DNA of 64,000 nt from Lingula anatina (lineage: Eukaryota; Brachiopoda; Lingulata; Lingulida; Lingulidae), in NCBI RefSeq assembly GCF_001039355.2, contig NW_019775745.1, positions 1 to 64,000 of the forward strand, given 5' to 3'. Each line of letters opens with the position of its first letter. Position 1 is the stretch's first letter. Under the pieces are notes generated by a model. The model searched no databases. It saw nothing but the letters and a program-made list of their open reading frames with translations, and was not told where the DNA came from. Below, in pieces: positions 11,491 through 23,336 of the stretch. Made by a program: the position numbers and the translations under genes.

Positions 11491-11959
11491 AACTGGCCTT
11501 TATTTTATAATAGAATGTCAAATTATGCTATTTGGAACAGAGAATCAAATATTGCTTTAAAAAAAGCTTCCACCATTATTTGCCAGTCTAAACAGCGTAA
11601 AGTAAGATAAAATACAAAAATAAAAAGTCATTTCATGCTAATACATGTATATATGCTTCATTACTCTCTTTCATATGTCAGTAAAATGAATAAGGAGAGC
11701 CAGACTGAGCTGAGACTGCATGCTTAATCCTACATACTACTACAGGCAGTTCAAGAGGAACACTGTAAATGATCCCGTTCTCTTTAATATGACTTTTATC
11801 TTTTTAAAATATTCATGTATTCAGGACAACGAGAGACCAGATATCCCACCCCCCCACACCCCTTGTCTGATGTGGGAAATTGCCGAGGCAGTTGAAGCAG
11901 GTATAATGATTATTTATGCGTGGGCTATTGACTTAAAAGAGGAATATGAAAAAGTAGAA

Positions 11960-12157
11960 ATAGGGGAACGTTCACATGGGAAGTCTATTTTCTAAAATTC
12001 TATTTTCTATTCGCGGTATCTTGTGATCACGGAAGTAACTGGCTCGCGCTGCCAGTAATTACGTCGCGGGATATTCAGGGCACAGACCGTGATCACAAGA
12101 TACCGCGAATAGAAAATAGATTTTTAGAACATAGACTTTCCATGTGAACGGTCCCTA
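11960..12157. mobile_element. Palindromic MITE
   Basis: Both arms (about 75 bases) contain CGTTCACATGG near the outer ends and GCGGTATCTTGTGATCACGG near the inner ends, in inverted orientation, around a GC-richer middle with GTAATTACGTCGCGGGATAT. It is nearly a perfect hairpin, typical of a foldback MITE. There is no coding capacity. The target duplication is not clear. Confidence 0.8.
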
Positions 12158-12162
12158 AAAGT

Positions 12163-12299
12163 TTTTTTCTGACTTCCATCCAGCACTGATCGATCTAGAC
12201 TCTAACAGAGTTTGTTTAAGGATAACAATTAATAATCATTATTCTTAAACAAACTCTTACAGTCTAGATCGATCAGTGCTGGATGGAAGTCAGAAAAAT
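12163..12299. repeat. Second hairpin, abutting the MITE
   Basis: The arm TTTTTCTGACTTCCATCCAG through TTTGTTTAAG (12164-12220) returns as its reverse complement at 12243-12298 with a few differences and a loop of about 20 bases. It begins within about ten bases of the MITE end but shares no sequence with it, so it is a different element or a separate inverted duplication. Confidence 0.8.
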
Positions 12300-13900
12300 T
12301 CGCGTTGTAAGAAACTGAATGTGCAAAGGGATAATTATGTGGCTAAATAACACTACTGCTAAGAGGTAATATTGATATATAACGTATCTTATAGTAATTG
12401 ACGAATTTCCAACGGTCTGTTTTAGCGTGTCGCATACGTTTTCGGTATACATCGAAAATGTACACGGTTGACAAAAAATTGATTTATTTTAAAACACGTT
12501 TCGTAAACAAAATAAAATCGAGCTGGCGTTTACGTGCGAATGGTCTACCTATTGCTGGAAGCAGGGTTATATATATATAAAGACAAGAAAACGAACGAAG
12601 TAACTATGTTCTTTCCATTTTAATTTATATAAGTCCCTGCAGCTGTTTCGGCCCGGATGCCTCGTCAGAGCTGCAAACAAAAAACAAAAGAAGACTCTCT
12701 GTCTTTCTGTATCAGCTCCCCATGGTCCGTCACCATGGATAGAGCACCCTTCCAAAGTGAATCCTCTATATTCTCCGTGATATATATCGATTGGATTTAC
12801 TAAATCGGATCTTTCCTCCTCTTTGTGGATTTTTTTAACAGAAGTCAGGGTTTTATGGGCATGTACCTTGTGAATACACAGATGAATAAATCATACGGTT
12901 GTTTAGTACCAAATGCCTTCTTTTGAAGAATTTAAAATTCCGTGTCGCATGATTATTTACTGTATTCCCTAAGAATACAGATTGTGGGGTAGGCGAAATG
13001 CAATTTCATTTACACTACTCAAACAATATTTTTCTTATCACCTTCATGTTTATTTGATTAAGAATATGATTTAGTTAATTATTTTTATTGTTTGTTTTTA
13101 TTTGAATAATTGTTTTATTCACTTTGCAATATGTCATACTTTCTGTTTCATATTATTCGTTTATTAATCTTTACTGTATACAGGAATTTACAAGAATTCT
13201 TTAATGAAACTATTTTTGTGGTTGTGTAGTATACTGGTATTCTTGTTTGTTCCAGTGAGGGTATCTTTATTTGACATACATTTCATCATTAATAGCTTAC
13301 TAGTAGAGTTTAAAATTCAATTTTTTTGTGTATGGGGCTGTTTTCAGTTCTATCTTTTAGCTTTGCTACATTCTTAATAAAAGTTGCAAAAAGGTAGTAA
13401 TTGCTGACATATTTTTGAAAAAGAATTCATGGAAAAGAGAAAAACATAGCAATGTTAATATAAGGAAAATGATAAACGTCAGCAAATCTCCAATTCTCGA
13501 ATACAAGAGCTGGAGACGCCACGTGCTCATGTCAAAAATAAATTATGTTTGAAAATATAGGAAAACAGATTTGAAAACGAACGAAATGTCTTCGGATAAA
13601 ATGCGAGGGTGGAAGTCTCAGTTTAGATATCAGTCAATAAAGGGTCGCAGGGGTTAAAATAAAATTGATCATTGTATAGCAAGTTGGGGATCTAACAGGT
13701 AGGGGCGACACAGTGGGAGGGTCCAGATGGTTACAATCATCCTGTTTATGGTATATTCACTGGAGGATCCGGAGGAAGTAGCAGCAGTGGAAAAGTAGGA
13801 AAAGAAAAAAGAGAATCCACCCTTGCAAATCATACAACTAACCAATGCAGTCGCCCCCAGCAGGCAACACAAATGCAAACTAATCGTTGATCTATTTTAT
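12300..13900. other. Gene-poor spacer
   Basis: AT-rich sequence. Apart from the hammerhead-like remnant at 12560-12760 I recognise nothing. A + strand frame near 13710-13875 reads through a glycine/serine-rich stretch (TGGSGGSSSSGKVGKEK), and a - strand frame (13669-13878) overlaps it. Neither recurs in the other units nor shows a known domain. Confidence 0.35.
12560..12760 (-). mobile_element. Hammerhead-like ribozyme remnant, possibly from a Penelope-type element
   Basis: On the - strand CTGACGA (12662-12668) fits the hammerhead CUGANGA box, GGC-ATCCGG-GCC forms a short stem II, and GAAA (12646-12649) follows. Further 5' on that strand, GCTG precedes ATA (12710-12712), a permitted NUH site, and can pair with CAGC after GAAA as stem III. 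Stem I is not convincing. Such motifs are known in Penelope-like retroelements; no protein of one is visible here. Confidence 0.35.
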
Positions 13901-13904
13901 GTGA

Positions 13905-14070
13905 GATTTAGATTTTGATTGTTGCTCTGGTGCTGCGATTGTACCAAGTGTTATCACAGATTCAGATTGTTTTCTTCGTCTCATCTAACGCAATGACCGC
14001 CGTCGCGCGTATACCACAATTCGTGCCAGAACTCCGCAAACACAACTGTTTCAATTAATCATCAGTGAGA
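13905..14070 (-). repeat. Inverted fragment of the TATA-spacer block
   Basis: Contains TCTTCGTCTCATCTAACGCA and CACAATTCGTGCCAGAACTC, the reverse complement of sequence at about 32060-32090, 37040-37140 and 56950-57050. Only this copy is inverted, showing a rearrangement inside unit A. Confidence 0.6.
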
Positions 14071-14229
14071 GTTATTTTATCTATTTGATTTTTAATAAGC
14101 TGAAATTTGTGTGCGTGACATTGATCTTTTGTGTCAGTATAATTCATGCACAAGAATGGGTGGGTGCAGAGAGAGGCGGCAGTAACTGAAAGCGCCCCTA
14201 CTCCCAATTCCACTTGGCACAGAGAATGA

Positions 14230-14563
14230 CAGTTGCAGATTTAGTGGTTTACCAGGGGGGTTTGACCCCCCCCCCCCTTCGATTTCTGAAAAAATCACAC
14301 CAGTGGTCCCCTCTTGAAATTATAATTTTGACTAGCTGTAACTGTAGTTCTAAACCGTACCAAATGGCACCGTTCGCTCTTTAAAATACCAATTTTTTCC
14401 TGCCCCGAACTCCACACCATGGAGGGGGGAGGGTGAGCTTCCGCAGAACCGCCCCTCCCCTCTTCCATCATATAATTCTGGAACTGCCCCCTCCCCTCTT
14501 CCATCATATAATTCTGGAACCGCCCCTCCCCTCTTCCATCATATAATTCTGGAACCGCCCCTG
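14230..14563 (+). mobile_element. CAG...CTG MITE with 5-base target duplication
   Basis: AATGA flanks the insertion on both sides (14225-14229 and 14564-14568). The paralogous site near 18520 reads AAATGAACAGTGGG with a single AATGA and no insert. The ends CAGTTGCAGATTTAG and, inverted, CAGGGGCGGTTCCAG are imperfect inverted repeats. A short tandem repeat lies inside. Confidence 0.75.
14451..14555. repeat. Minisatellite, three copies of about 35 bases
   Basis: Three units of 34-36 bases each contain CTCCCCTCTTCCATCATATA followed by ATTCTGGAAC. It lies at the right end of the MITE and the last unit merges into the terminal CCGCCCCTG. Confidence 0.9.
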
Positions 14564-15559
14564 AATGAGGAGTGGGTTGTAATGATGAATTGATAGTGGC
14601 AGTATCTGTGAGACTGTAATCGGGCACTCTGCTCTGCAAACATATCACTCTACATGCACTAGTAATGCGTTTAAATGGTGGATTGTTATGGTGAGTTTAT
14701 CCCACGTTCGGTATGTGCATGTATTTGCGCGTTACACCATGCAATTCAAGGAAACAAGACAAGCATGTTATATTTGTTTGAGAAATAATACAGTTTTGGC
14801 GCAATTTATGACATTCTTATATATTATAGTTTAATAGTGGCCGCAAACCCAATTTTGCCTTATTGCTAAATTATTCATGGAAAGTTGCTACAAATCTTGA
14901 CTTATTGAAAATCCTTTTAAGAAAATATTTTGATCTATTACATATCTGAAAATTATCTGAACGTCAAGTGATAGATTTAAAGAATTTACGACGAGAAGAC
15001 AGTCAATTGCTGACAAACGGATACCGGCTTCAGAGATATTATATATAATACAATATAAGAGCAACATATTACACCAGCACGTAGCTGCTGAAAAATTTTC
15101 TCACTGCCCACAAATAGGTTAACCCAGTAACGGGTTGCTCATATGGCTTAATACGACTCTGATCTATACCATTTCATCTGTATTTGTATTCTGTATCTAC
15201 AACAAAGAGTGCTTTGCGATAACAGAGGAAATACTCATGAGATGAAATGTGCTAAATGACCACGAGGATAGCATGAGGTAGAGCAAGTTAGACGTGACTT
15301 GCAAACACGTACAGGTAGATCTGTTTTCTGTAGGATAAATGACAAATGCTGTAATAGGGTGTTGCTAATGCAGGACCTCACGTGAGAATCAATTGAGAGA
15401 ATAACAGATTTAGAAAGACTAAGCATAAACAACTTGATTTGGCCTCGTTTTAACATTATGTTTTAGAGATATATAGACTACCGATCTTAGATGATAGAAA
15501 TGTCAGGTTGAGCCCAGTAAGAACCAACATCTGAAGTTAAGAGACATTGTGGAACTATA

Positions 15560-17120
15560 TAATATATGATGTTGAAAAATGCACTGGTCGTCGAATAAGT
15601 TAGGGAAATACATGTAATCACGTCCACATGTGCCTATCATTCATAAGGTTTCACGTAAACCAAGGTATGTCAATTTGTGTTGGATGAATATATATATACT
15701 GTCTCACCGTTGGGTTTGCAGATTACTGAAGACAATGTGCTGTGGATAGGAACGTAGTAGATAAAGATGCTGGTTTTGATCAAGAGACTGAAGTGTGGAT
15801 TGAAAACAATATGCTCATTGGAGGTAAGGCAAAGAGAATATGGTTGAACACGATATTCAGTATAATTTAAATTTTGAAACTAGAACTGGTGATGCCAACG
15901 CGATACACCAAGGGAAGCACGATACACACACACACTCACACACACACACACACCCATATATATATATAATGGTTGCTTTGTTCAAGATATAGGAAAAAAT
16001 GAGACCAGTATGATTGTGGACCACTTCTACTGTTAAGGCTATTATCCATAGTTATTTGGTCGTAATTGTATTATGCTGAATTCCACCTTATTTTTTCACT
16101 TTTGTTAATATTCCGCAGGGTGCTTAATTGTTAAAGTCAGTTAATGCCAAAAAGTAGGAGGTGTCTCTTTAAAGTATATGACATGCTTTGTGTTACTTGA
16201 TGCACTTTAAGAAATATCTGATACTAACCCAGTCTATTCATTATGACGTACTTTAAAGTGTTAATACTAAATAGTACACACATTGCCCTCAGACCCAATT
16301 TACTCTGTTTACTGAATTGTTTGGAGCTGTTACAATTCCCTATTTATCGTTTCCGGGAAAACGTAAAGCAAAGGTGTGTCAATATGATATCACGACTTAC
16401 TTATCCCTTAATTAAAATGTTGTATTCACACGTGAACAATTTGGATAAATCTACGAGTGAACAAAACAGTTTTCACTCCAACTCATCAGCTTCACAAGCA
16501 ACAAATACAGGAGCTGTTTCTGTCTCCTCTTTCCCAGTGTACCATAAACTTTCATTGTCCCATTCACAACAAGAAAGAAGGCAACGAAACATACCGATTA
16601 TCCGACCTTTGGCCAAACGAGGCCACTTTTATTATATACACCCTATCCTAATCATTTTAACAGTTTAACACTAACAAATTGTTGCCCGTATTACATGATA
16701 GGGACCTTAGGGATGAGGGATTATGTCAAATATTCAATAAGACTCATCATTCTAAAAATCATGATGTGACCAGTCATCAAAAGTTATTATTTACAGACAA
16801 TTTTGCAAAACATTCGTGGGGTTGCAAAGAGTTCATTGTTGTCTGTATTATATGGTTAAGTCCAAGAGATAAAATATGTATATTAAATATTCAATAAGAT
16901 TCATTATTTTAAAACTAAAGATTTAAGTTGAAAGTTGGAGAATGACTTCTTGCTTAAAACCGCCTACTATAAGTAGCAACATGTGCTGCAATGGAGACTG
17001 CCCCTCTAGGGGCAACGTTGTAACTTCAATTGTATTTGAAAATGCAAACGATAATGGAAGTAAGAACACAGGATTGTGCAAACCAAGAAGGGAAAGATAG
17101 ATGTAGAAATGCATTTTGAA
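15560..17120. other. Spacer with a possible exon relic and a TTTCTCC splice-like block
   Basis: 15722-15823 is an exon-like relic (separate entry). 16430-16560 aligns with 19560-19640, 40140-40280 and 58550-58650, where CTCCAGTACAGGTAAATTTC resembles a splice donor; here that donor is lost. A CA tract is near 15927-15953. The 141-codon frame at 16243-16668 is not conserved in the other copies. Confidence 0.45.
15722..15823 (+). pseudogene. Exon-like relic with a paralogue at 58376-58456
   Basis: GGGTTTGCAG precedes and GGAG/GTAAGG follows, as at an exon's ends. The sequence starts ITEDNVLWI, then two stops follow in that frame; another frame continues DKDAGFDQETEVWIENNMLI. The 58.4-kb copy keeps one frame through ITDDNVLWIDVIDEDAGVDQ, so the ancestor was probably coding. 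I do not recognise the protein. It may belong to a second gene once carried in the unit. Confidence 0.4.
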
Positions 17121-18300
17121 ATGCTAATTTAAACTAGAAAAGCACCCCGAGAGCGCAGAATTCCGCCAAGGCAGCAGTTTTTGATTATCATTGATTATTG
17201 ATCCCGATCACCACCAATTATCTCTTACATGGCACACTTCTGACAGTTCCTGAAAATTTCCTCAATATCGGTAAATAACTTTTTGAGTTATGTTGATGAC
17301 AAACAGACAGACAAACAAACAATTTTTTTTTAGAATATTTGACGGCCTGTCATACTCTAAAATATTATATTCCTTTTAAATCACTTAAATGGTTTCAGAA
17401 ATGTGATTTAAACGTTGAATTTTCATTAGTGCAGGGCTCCATTTGACACGGAAGATATATTTAGTCGACTTTTGTAGAACGCAGTAAATTGATTGAATTA
17501 TTTAACCTAACCGCGAACAGGCTAAAACGGCGGAAAATACAAATTATTTTAATGTTAGAACTTACGATATTTATAGGCAAGTCAAATTCCAAAATATCAT
17601 ATTGCTTTTAAATGGTTTCAGAGATGTGATTTTAATGAAAAACAAATGGTGATTTTCCATAAATATAGCATACAGTTTGACACGTAAGATACATTTAATT
17701 GAATTGATTGAATTTTTTAACCTTTAAGTTTTATCTTCAACGTTTACCACAAATGTTTTTTTTCTGGCTCTACTACTTCATTTAATATGCGACGTCTTTG
17801 CTATTGCCATCATTTTTTACCTTAGCTCCCAAACACTAATTAAAATCTTCAGATGAAACAGAATACACCAACAAAAAAGAAACGACAACATATGGCAGTT
17901 GAAAATAATTTTTTTCAGTCGTATATTATAACGGAGTGACTGAGGGATTGACAAATGATTAACTCGCAATGTAATTCTTTCAAAAGCTCAGGCAACACCA
18001 TGAAACAACTTGAAAAAATACAGAATTTGAAAGAAATCAAAATAAAAAGGCATGATTAAGAATAAATGTTTTTAATTCTTGAAGTTAGATTGATCATAAG
18101 AAGCCGGGTTTTATTATAAAGGCATTTGGGGACAATAATCAAATTAGAAGCTCTCTTAGTCATTAACATAATCATATACTGAATATTTAATAAGACAGTA
18201 ACGCACTGAATGCAGGTTGAATGAAACGGTTGAGTCATTTTCAGTCTCATTTAGTTTTATCCCCACTGGTTATGCGTGCATCGTGAAAACGCCTCATTCC
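17120..18300. repeat. Spacer block R, copy A1
   Basis: AT-rich block marked by ATGCGACGTCTTTGCTATTG (near 17787) and TAAAATCTTCAGATGAAACA, recurring near 20275, 20777, 40905 and 59253. No gene was seen. Confidence 0.6.
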
Positions 18301-18459
18301 GATGGGTAAAAAGACTGGCACGACTCCTACTTAATCTGGATAGTGTTCTTAAGGGGTAGGGGTGAGGGTATCAGAAATGAAAGTCTATTTTACTCTAATG
18401 TTCTACATACAATGACGAAAATGACATTAAATCTGTTACATTCAATATGTAAAAGAGTG

Positions 18460-20400
18460 ACAGAAGGAGTCGGCAGTGACTAAAAGCACCCCTACCTCCA
18501 ATGTCACGTGACACAGAAAATGAACAGTGGGTAGTAGTAGTGAATTAACACAGTCAATGGGCAGAGAGTGGCAGTGTTTGTGAGGCTGTAATCTGGTCAT
18601 TCTGCTCTGTAAACCTGACATCATTTTACTAGGTGACAGTATGCTGACAGAGGAGACTGCAAAACTGCCATATATTGTGCATTCTAAATGTACTAGTAAG
18701 GAGTTTTAATGGTAGATTTTCATGGTGAGATTATCCCACTTTCAGTATATGCGTGTATTTGCGCGTAACACCATGCAATTCAAAGAAACGAGACAAGCAT
18801 GTTTTATTTGTTTGAGAAATTATACAGTAATGGCGTAATTTATGATATTCTTATGTATCATGGTGTAATAGTGGCCGCAAACCCATATTTCAGCTCGCTA
18901 AATTATTAATGGAAAGTTGCTACATTCTGATGATCAGCATTTCTGTAAAAAATCTAGTCTTATCGGCAATCATTTTAAGAAAAATTGATTTATTACATCT
19001 CTCAAAATCATCTGAGCATCAAGTGAAAGATTTGAAGAATTTTCGCGTAATAGAGTCCATTCCTCACAAACTGATACCTGCTTTACAGATATTATACAGC
19101 ATACAATATAAGAGCAGCATATAACACCAGCACGTAGCTGCTGATGAATATTCTCACTGACCACAAATAGGTTAACCCAGTAACAGGTGCTCACATGGCT
19201 TAATACATCACTACACTGATCTGCTCCATTTCATCTATTCTGTATCTACAGCGAAGATCGTTTTTGTCATAACAGGAGAAATATTCATGAAATGAAATCT
19301 GCTAAATGACCACGAGGGTAGTATGAAGCACAGCAAGTTTGACGTCACCTGCATACACGTAGATTTCTTCTTCTGTAAGTTGAAGACAAATACTGTGGTA
19401 GATCTTATATGATACAATTGTCAGGTTGAGCCCAAGAAAAAGCCTAGAAAGATCCAAGATCTAAAATTATGACGGTCGAAGATAATACTGATGTAACGGG
19501 ACATGGTGGAACTAAAATATGATGTTGAACAATGTGCTGACCATTAAATCTGCGCGGTGAAAAATCAATTTTCAGGTCAACTCATCAGGTTTACAAGCGA
19601 CGCCCAAATACAAGAGCTGTTTCTCCAGTACAGGTAAATTTCGCCCTCAAAAGATAAATTAACACAGTATCAGATAACTCATATGTCTTGACCATGGCAT
19701 TAACAGCTTGTATTTAAAATATTGTACCTTACAACAGATTGTCGTTTAATATAATAAATTAAAGATATTTATTTTTGTTAATCTATTGAAATAAATGACC
19801 ACAAGTGGGTAAGGTATACCATGTTTAATACAGCCTGTGTGTATGTAAATGGGTTCTTATTTTATGGTAAATGGACAACGTTGTTATTTAAATTGTATTT
19901 GAAAATACAAATGACACTGGAAGTTAGGACTTAAGATTGTGCAAATCAAGAGGGGGAAAAACAGATAAAGAAAGACTGACTGGGGAAATTAAATGCTTAT
20001 TTTGAAATGCTAAGTATAAAGAAATATTTCTGGGGAATTTATAGGCCCGTCACATTCTAAAATATCATATTGCTTTTAAATCACTTGAAAGGTTTCAGAA
20101 ACGTGATTTAAACGTTGATTTCCCACATATGCAGAGTTCCCTATGACATGTAAGATACATTTAATCTTGAATTTGATAGAACGTAGAAAAGTGATTTAAT
20201 TATTTAGATATTGAGGGTTTTATGGTGAACGTTTACCACAAAAGGAAGCTTTCAGGCTCAGTTTCTTCTTTAAATATGCGACGTATTTGCTATTTTCGTC
20301 ATATTTTACCTCAGCTCCAAAACACTTTCTAAAATCTTCAGATAAAACAGAATACACAAATGGCAACATATGGCAGTAAAAAAACAGATTTTGCTACTAA
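18460..20400. repeat. Spacer blocks Q and R, copy A2
   Basis: A second pass of the block order seen at 14.2-18 kb: Q at 18460-19510, then the TTTCTCCAGTACAGGTAAAT segment near 19620, then R near 20040-20400. It shows the spacer itself was duplicated inside unit A. It lacks the MITE present at 14230. No intact gene was seen. Confidence 0.65.
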
Positions 20401-22160
20401 TCAATCATAACGCAGTGACTGGGGATGGGGAATGATACTTATGCCATTTCTTATCCTCTGTGGAAATCACAGTGAGACATTGGATTTAGAGGGGGTAAAT
20501 GTTATAAATTTGAATAAATGGAATAAAACTACGTGGAATTAGGGGTGGGACAACCCCTTTGACCAATATTGCATAATGATACCAGTTACAGTATTAAATG
20601 AAAATTGAATGTCGATTTTAAATTAATAGACCGTTTCTTTTGACACGTAAGATACACGGAATCTCAAATTTTGATAGCACGTAGTGAAAGTCGTTTAATG
20701 ATGTGTGCCTTGAAGGTTTTATGTTCAACGTTTGTGGCAAAGAGAAGCATTCAGTTGGCTCAAACGCTTCATTAAATATGCGACGTCTTTCTTATTGCCA
20801 TTACATTATACCTCAGCTCCAGAACACTAATTAAAATCTTCAGATAAAACAGAATATATTGAAAAAAAAGCAGAAATGGCAACATATGGCCTTTGAAAGT
20901 AAATGTTTGCCTATCGAGAATCAAAATGGAGTGACTGAGATATGGACAAACCAAAAACTCGTAACGCACTTCTTTCCATAGCTCAGACAACACCACGGAA
21001 CGGCTTCAACAAATATAGAATTGGTCAGAAAACGCAATTAAATGTCATGATTAACAGAACATACCATCCCCCCCCCCCCACCACCACCTACCTATCCAGG
21101 TACCAGAAGAAAATGTTAGTGCTACATGCAGGAACGAGAACGACAGACACTCCTTATTCGTGATCCCTGAGAATTTCTAAAATTATATGTGTCTTAATTT
21201 AAGGCATTCTGAAGTATTATTTTGCAGTTCCTTAATACCACAGCGACTTAACAGAGCAATAAATACCCGATATTGTATATTTTACATATTCAATGGATAA
21301 ATGAACATTTCCCTCGTCTTATTTTGTAATTTACATTACAAAAACGGACCAAAAGATTTCGAAACACTTTTTTCCATGCTGCCTAAACACGTACCTGTGA
21401 ACTCAATTCATGTCAATTCATGAACCTTTAACTTTGAAAAGGATGACGACAATATATACTGACAGTCAATGAAAACGCATCAGAAAACGTTCTTGTATTT
21501 TTTACCGAGAATCGATTCCAACCATATAAACGAGTACAAATGCACTTGTTTGGTCATAAGAGAGTGGGCTGACCACTATCTCATATTCTACATATTTCAC
21601 ACGAAAACTGTTATTTTCTTTATGTGCCAAAGGCATTTAAAATATTATTTGATAAATAAATTATGCATGTTCATTGACTGTCAATATGTATTTTTCTTAC
21701 TATTTTTTTAAAATATTTCTTTTAAAAGTTACTTGAATTTAATTCCATTTTAATACTTTATCTCTATATGGCATATATACATTCAAAAATATCACTAACT
21801 CTTAATCATTCTTATCTATGTGATCAAATTTATACCGTAAATGGCTGAGCATATAAATCTGTCTGAACATATTAATATCATATCAAGTGTGTATAGCGTG
21901 GAATATACATGGACGTAATAAGGTGAAAAAATTCAGTCTTATAAAAACTTACCACAAAAAATTTCTGCTTAAGACGGCTGAAACCCGCATTAATTAAGCG
22001 AGAATGTCTTCAAAAATACTAAATATTTCAAATATTAGGTAAAATCAGTTATTAAGAATCTATTTTAGGGTTCTTTGTGGTTTTATTAAGAAAGGCTTCT
22101 CGGTTCTACTGGATGGTTTGAAGATTTTCTTAATTTTCCTTGGGGGGAGGGAGTTGGCGA
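20400..22160. other. End of unit A and junction with unit B
   Basis: A third, shorter copy of block R (about 20600-21030) is followed by AT-rich sequence. From about 21890 the sequence matches that before genes C and D (43920 and 59790), ending in CTTAAGACGGCTGAAACCCG (21968-21987). No gene was recognised. Confidence 0.5.
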
Positions 22161-22164
22161 GACA

Positions 22165-23000
22165 CCAAACTCAAGGATTGAGTATTGTTGATGTTGATTG
22201 TTGATGTGAATGGACTGGCACAAAAAATTAACAGTTTTTATGGTCCCCTCGTATGAATATTTTGTCTTATGTCTGGGATGATATTCAGTTTGTAGGTCAT
22301 TACTCATTGAGCAACAGACTTGTAATGTTTTGAGGCAATGAAACTGGCTGATTGAGAAAGAAAAAGGGGTTGGGGTTGGGCTAGTTCAAAGACATTACTT
22401 TATCATAACATGGCGTGGACTTTCAGATTCGAACACCTCTACACCATATAGCAAATACCCCCAGAACTTACTGTTCTGCTCCACATTGGCGTCACAGTAT
22501 ATATCGTTGTTCTAATGATTGAAAGTTTCTTAAATGTCTAGGACAGTTTTGTAGTAGATGAGCAATTTTGATTTAATAAATTGTAATATATTTGAAATCG
22601 TTAAAACGACTTAAATGTATTAGAATGAAACATTTGAAGTAGATTTAGGCCCTTAGATAGAAATTTCAAAAGGGTGGGCTCTTTTTCTCTGAAAAAAGGA
22701 CTGTTTACCATGAAACCTTCATGCACCTAGAATAAATTGTACCCAGGGTGGACCTTTTCTCGGCAAAAAGGGCGATTTTTTTCGTTCCTCAGATCCCGCC
22801 CAGGCTACGGGACTGAGATAATTTATTAGTCATCGCCTGCAGCGAAATGGCAAAGACCATCATAGCATGATTTGAAATTCACTGTAAAATTTGAATAAGA
22901 GAGATATTAAATGGACCTTGCAGTTCTTCTCTCTCTCTTTTCTTTATTCTTATTAGTTAACCCACAACTCGTCTGCATTTACCTACACACTTTGGTAGAA
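22165..23000. repeat. 5' flanking block of unit B
   Basis: Aligns by eye with 1-820, 44212-45020 and 60076-60840. No gene-like frame is shared between copies. A TC-rich run precedes the promoter. Confidence 0.75.
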
Positions 23001-23001
23001 C

Positions 23002-23068
23002 GCGCATGCGCAATCTCACTTTGCCAACGTGGAGAATTGTTCGTGCCCACCTTTAAAAGTTGTATAAA
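23002..23068 (+). promoter_or_regulatory. Core promoter of VWD-B
   Basis: TATAAA is at 23063-23068. The upstream palindrome here is the fullest of the four, GCGCATGCGCA (23002-23012), matching the NRF1 consensus core. Confidence 0.7.
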
Positions 23069-23155
23069 TGAGAAGAACGAGACAAAGAGCGCCGCAGTTG
23101 CCATTTCTCCTTCTAGTCTGCTACACATTGGACAAGAAAAGAGATTATCTTGAAG

Positions 23156-23336
23156 ATGACAGGACAAGGAGGCATGGCCGTGCTTCTGATCATCGCTTTG
23201 ACAACGGTGACATCCGTTACTGGCGCGGGTCCCGTCCCCCTTACTCCGGAAGAAGAGGCGCAAAGAGACGCTGCTGCGGCTGATATGGCTAACCTTCCAG
23301 CCAAGGATCAGGTGGCACTGCCTCCCGGTCCAATAC
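23156..23336 (+). CDS. VWD-B exon 1
   Basis: From the ATG at 23156 to ATAC before GTAAGT (23337), 60 codons plus one base (phase 1). The linker end LPAKDQVALPPGPI differs from the HQM-type linker of A, C and D. Confidence 0.85.

Larger units (their letters stand above)
14160..15560. repeat. Spacer block Q, copy A1
   Basis: This block recurs at 18460-19510, 32990-33840, 38335-39290 and, eroded, 57440-58230. Markers are ACTAGTAA followed by TTTAAATGGTGGATT, CACCATGCAATTCAA, CAGCACGTAGCTG and GGTTAACCCAGTAAC. A - strand frame in one copy suggests a membrane segment, but most copies are frame-broken, so it is treated as non-coding or pseudogenic. Confidence 0.7.

Noticed and set aside
14451-14555. 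Possible CRISPR-like array
   Set aside because: Three head-to-tail repeats without unique spacers, in animal DNA, inside a MITE: a minisatellite.
16243-16668. 141-codon + strand frame
   Set aside because: Not kept in the aligned copies at 19.6, 40.2 and 58.6 kb, no domain, AT-rich composition.
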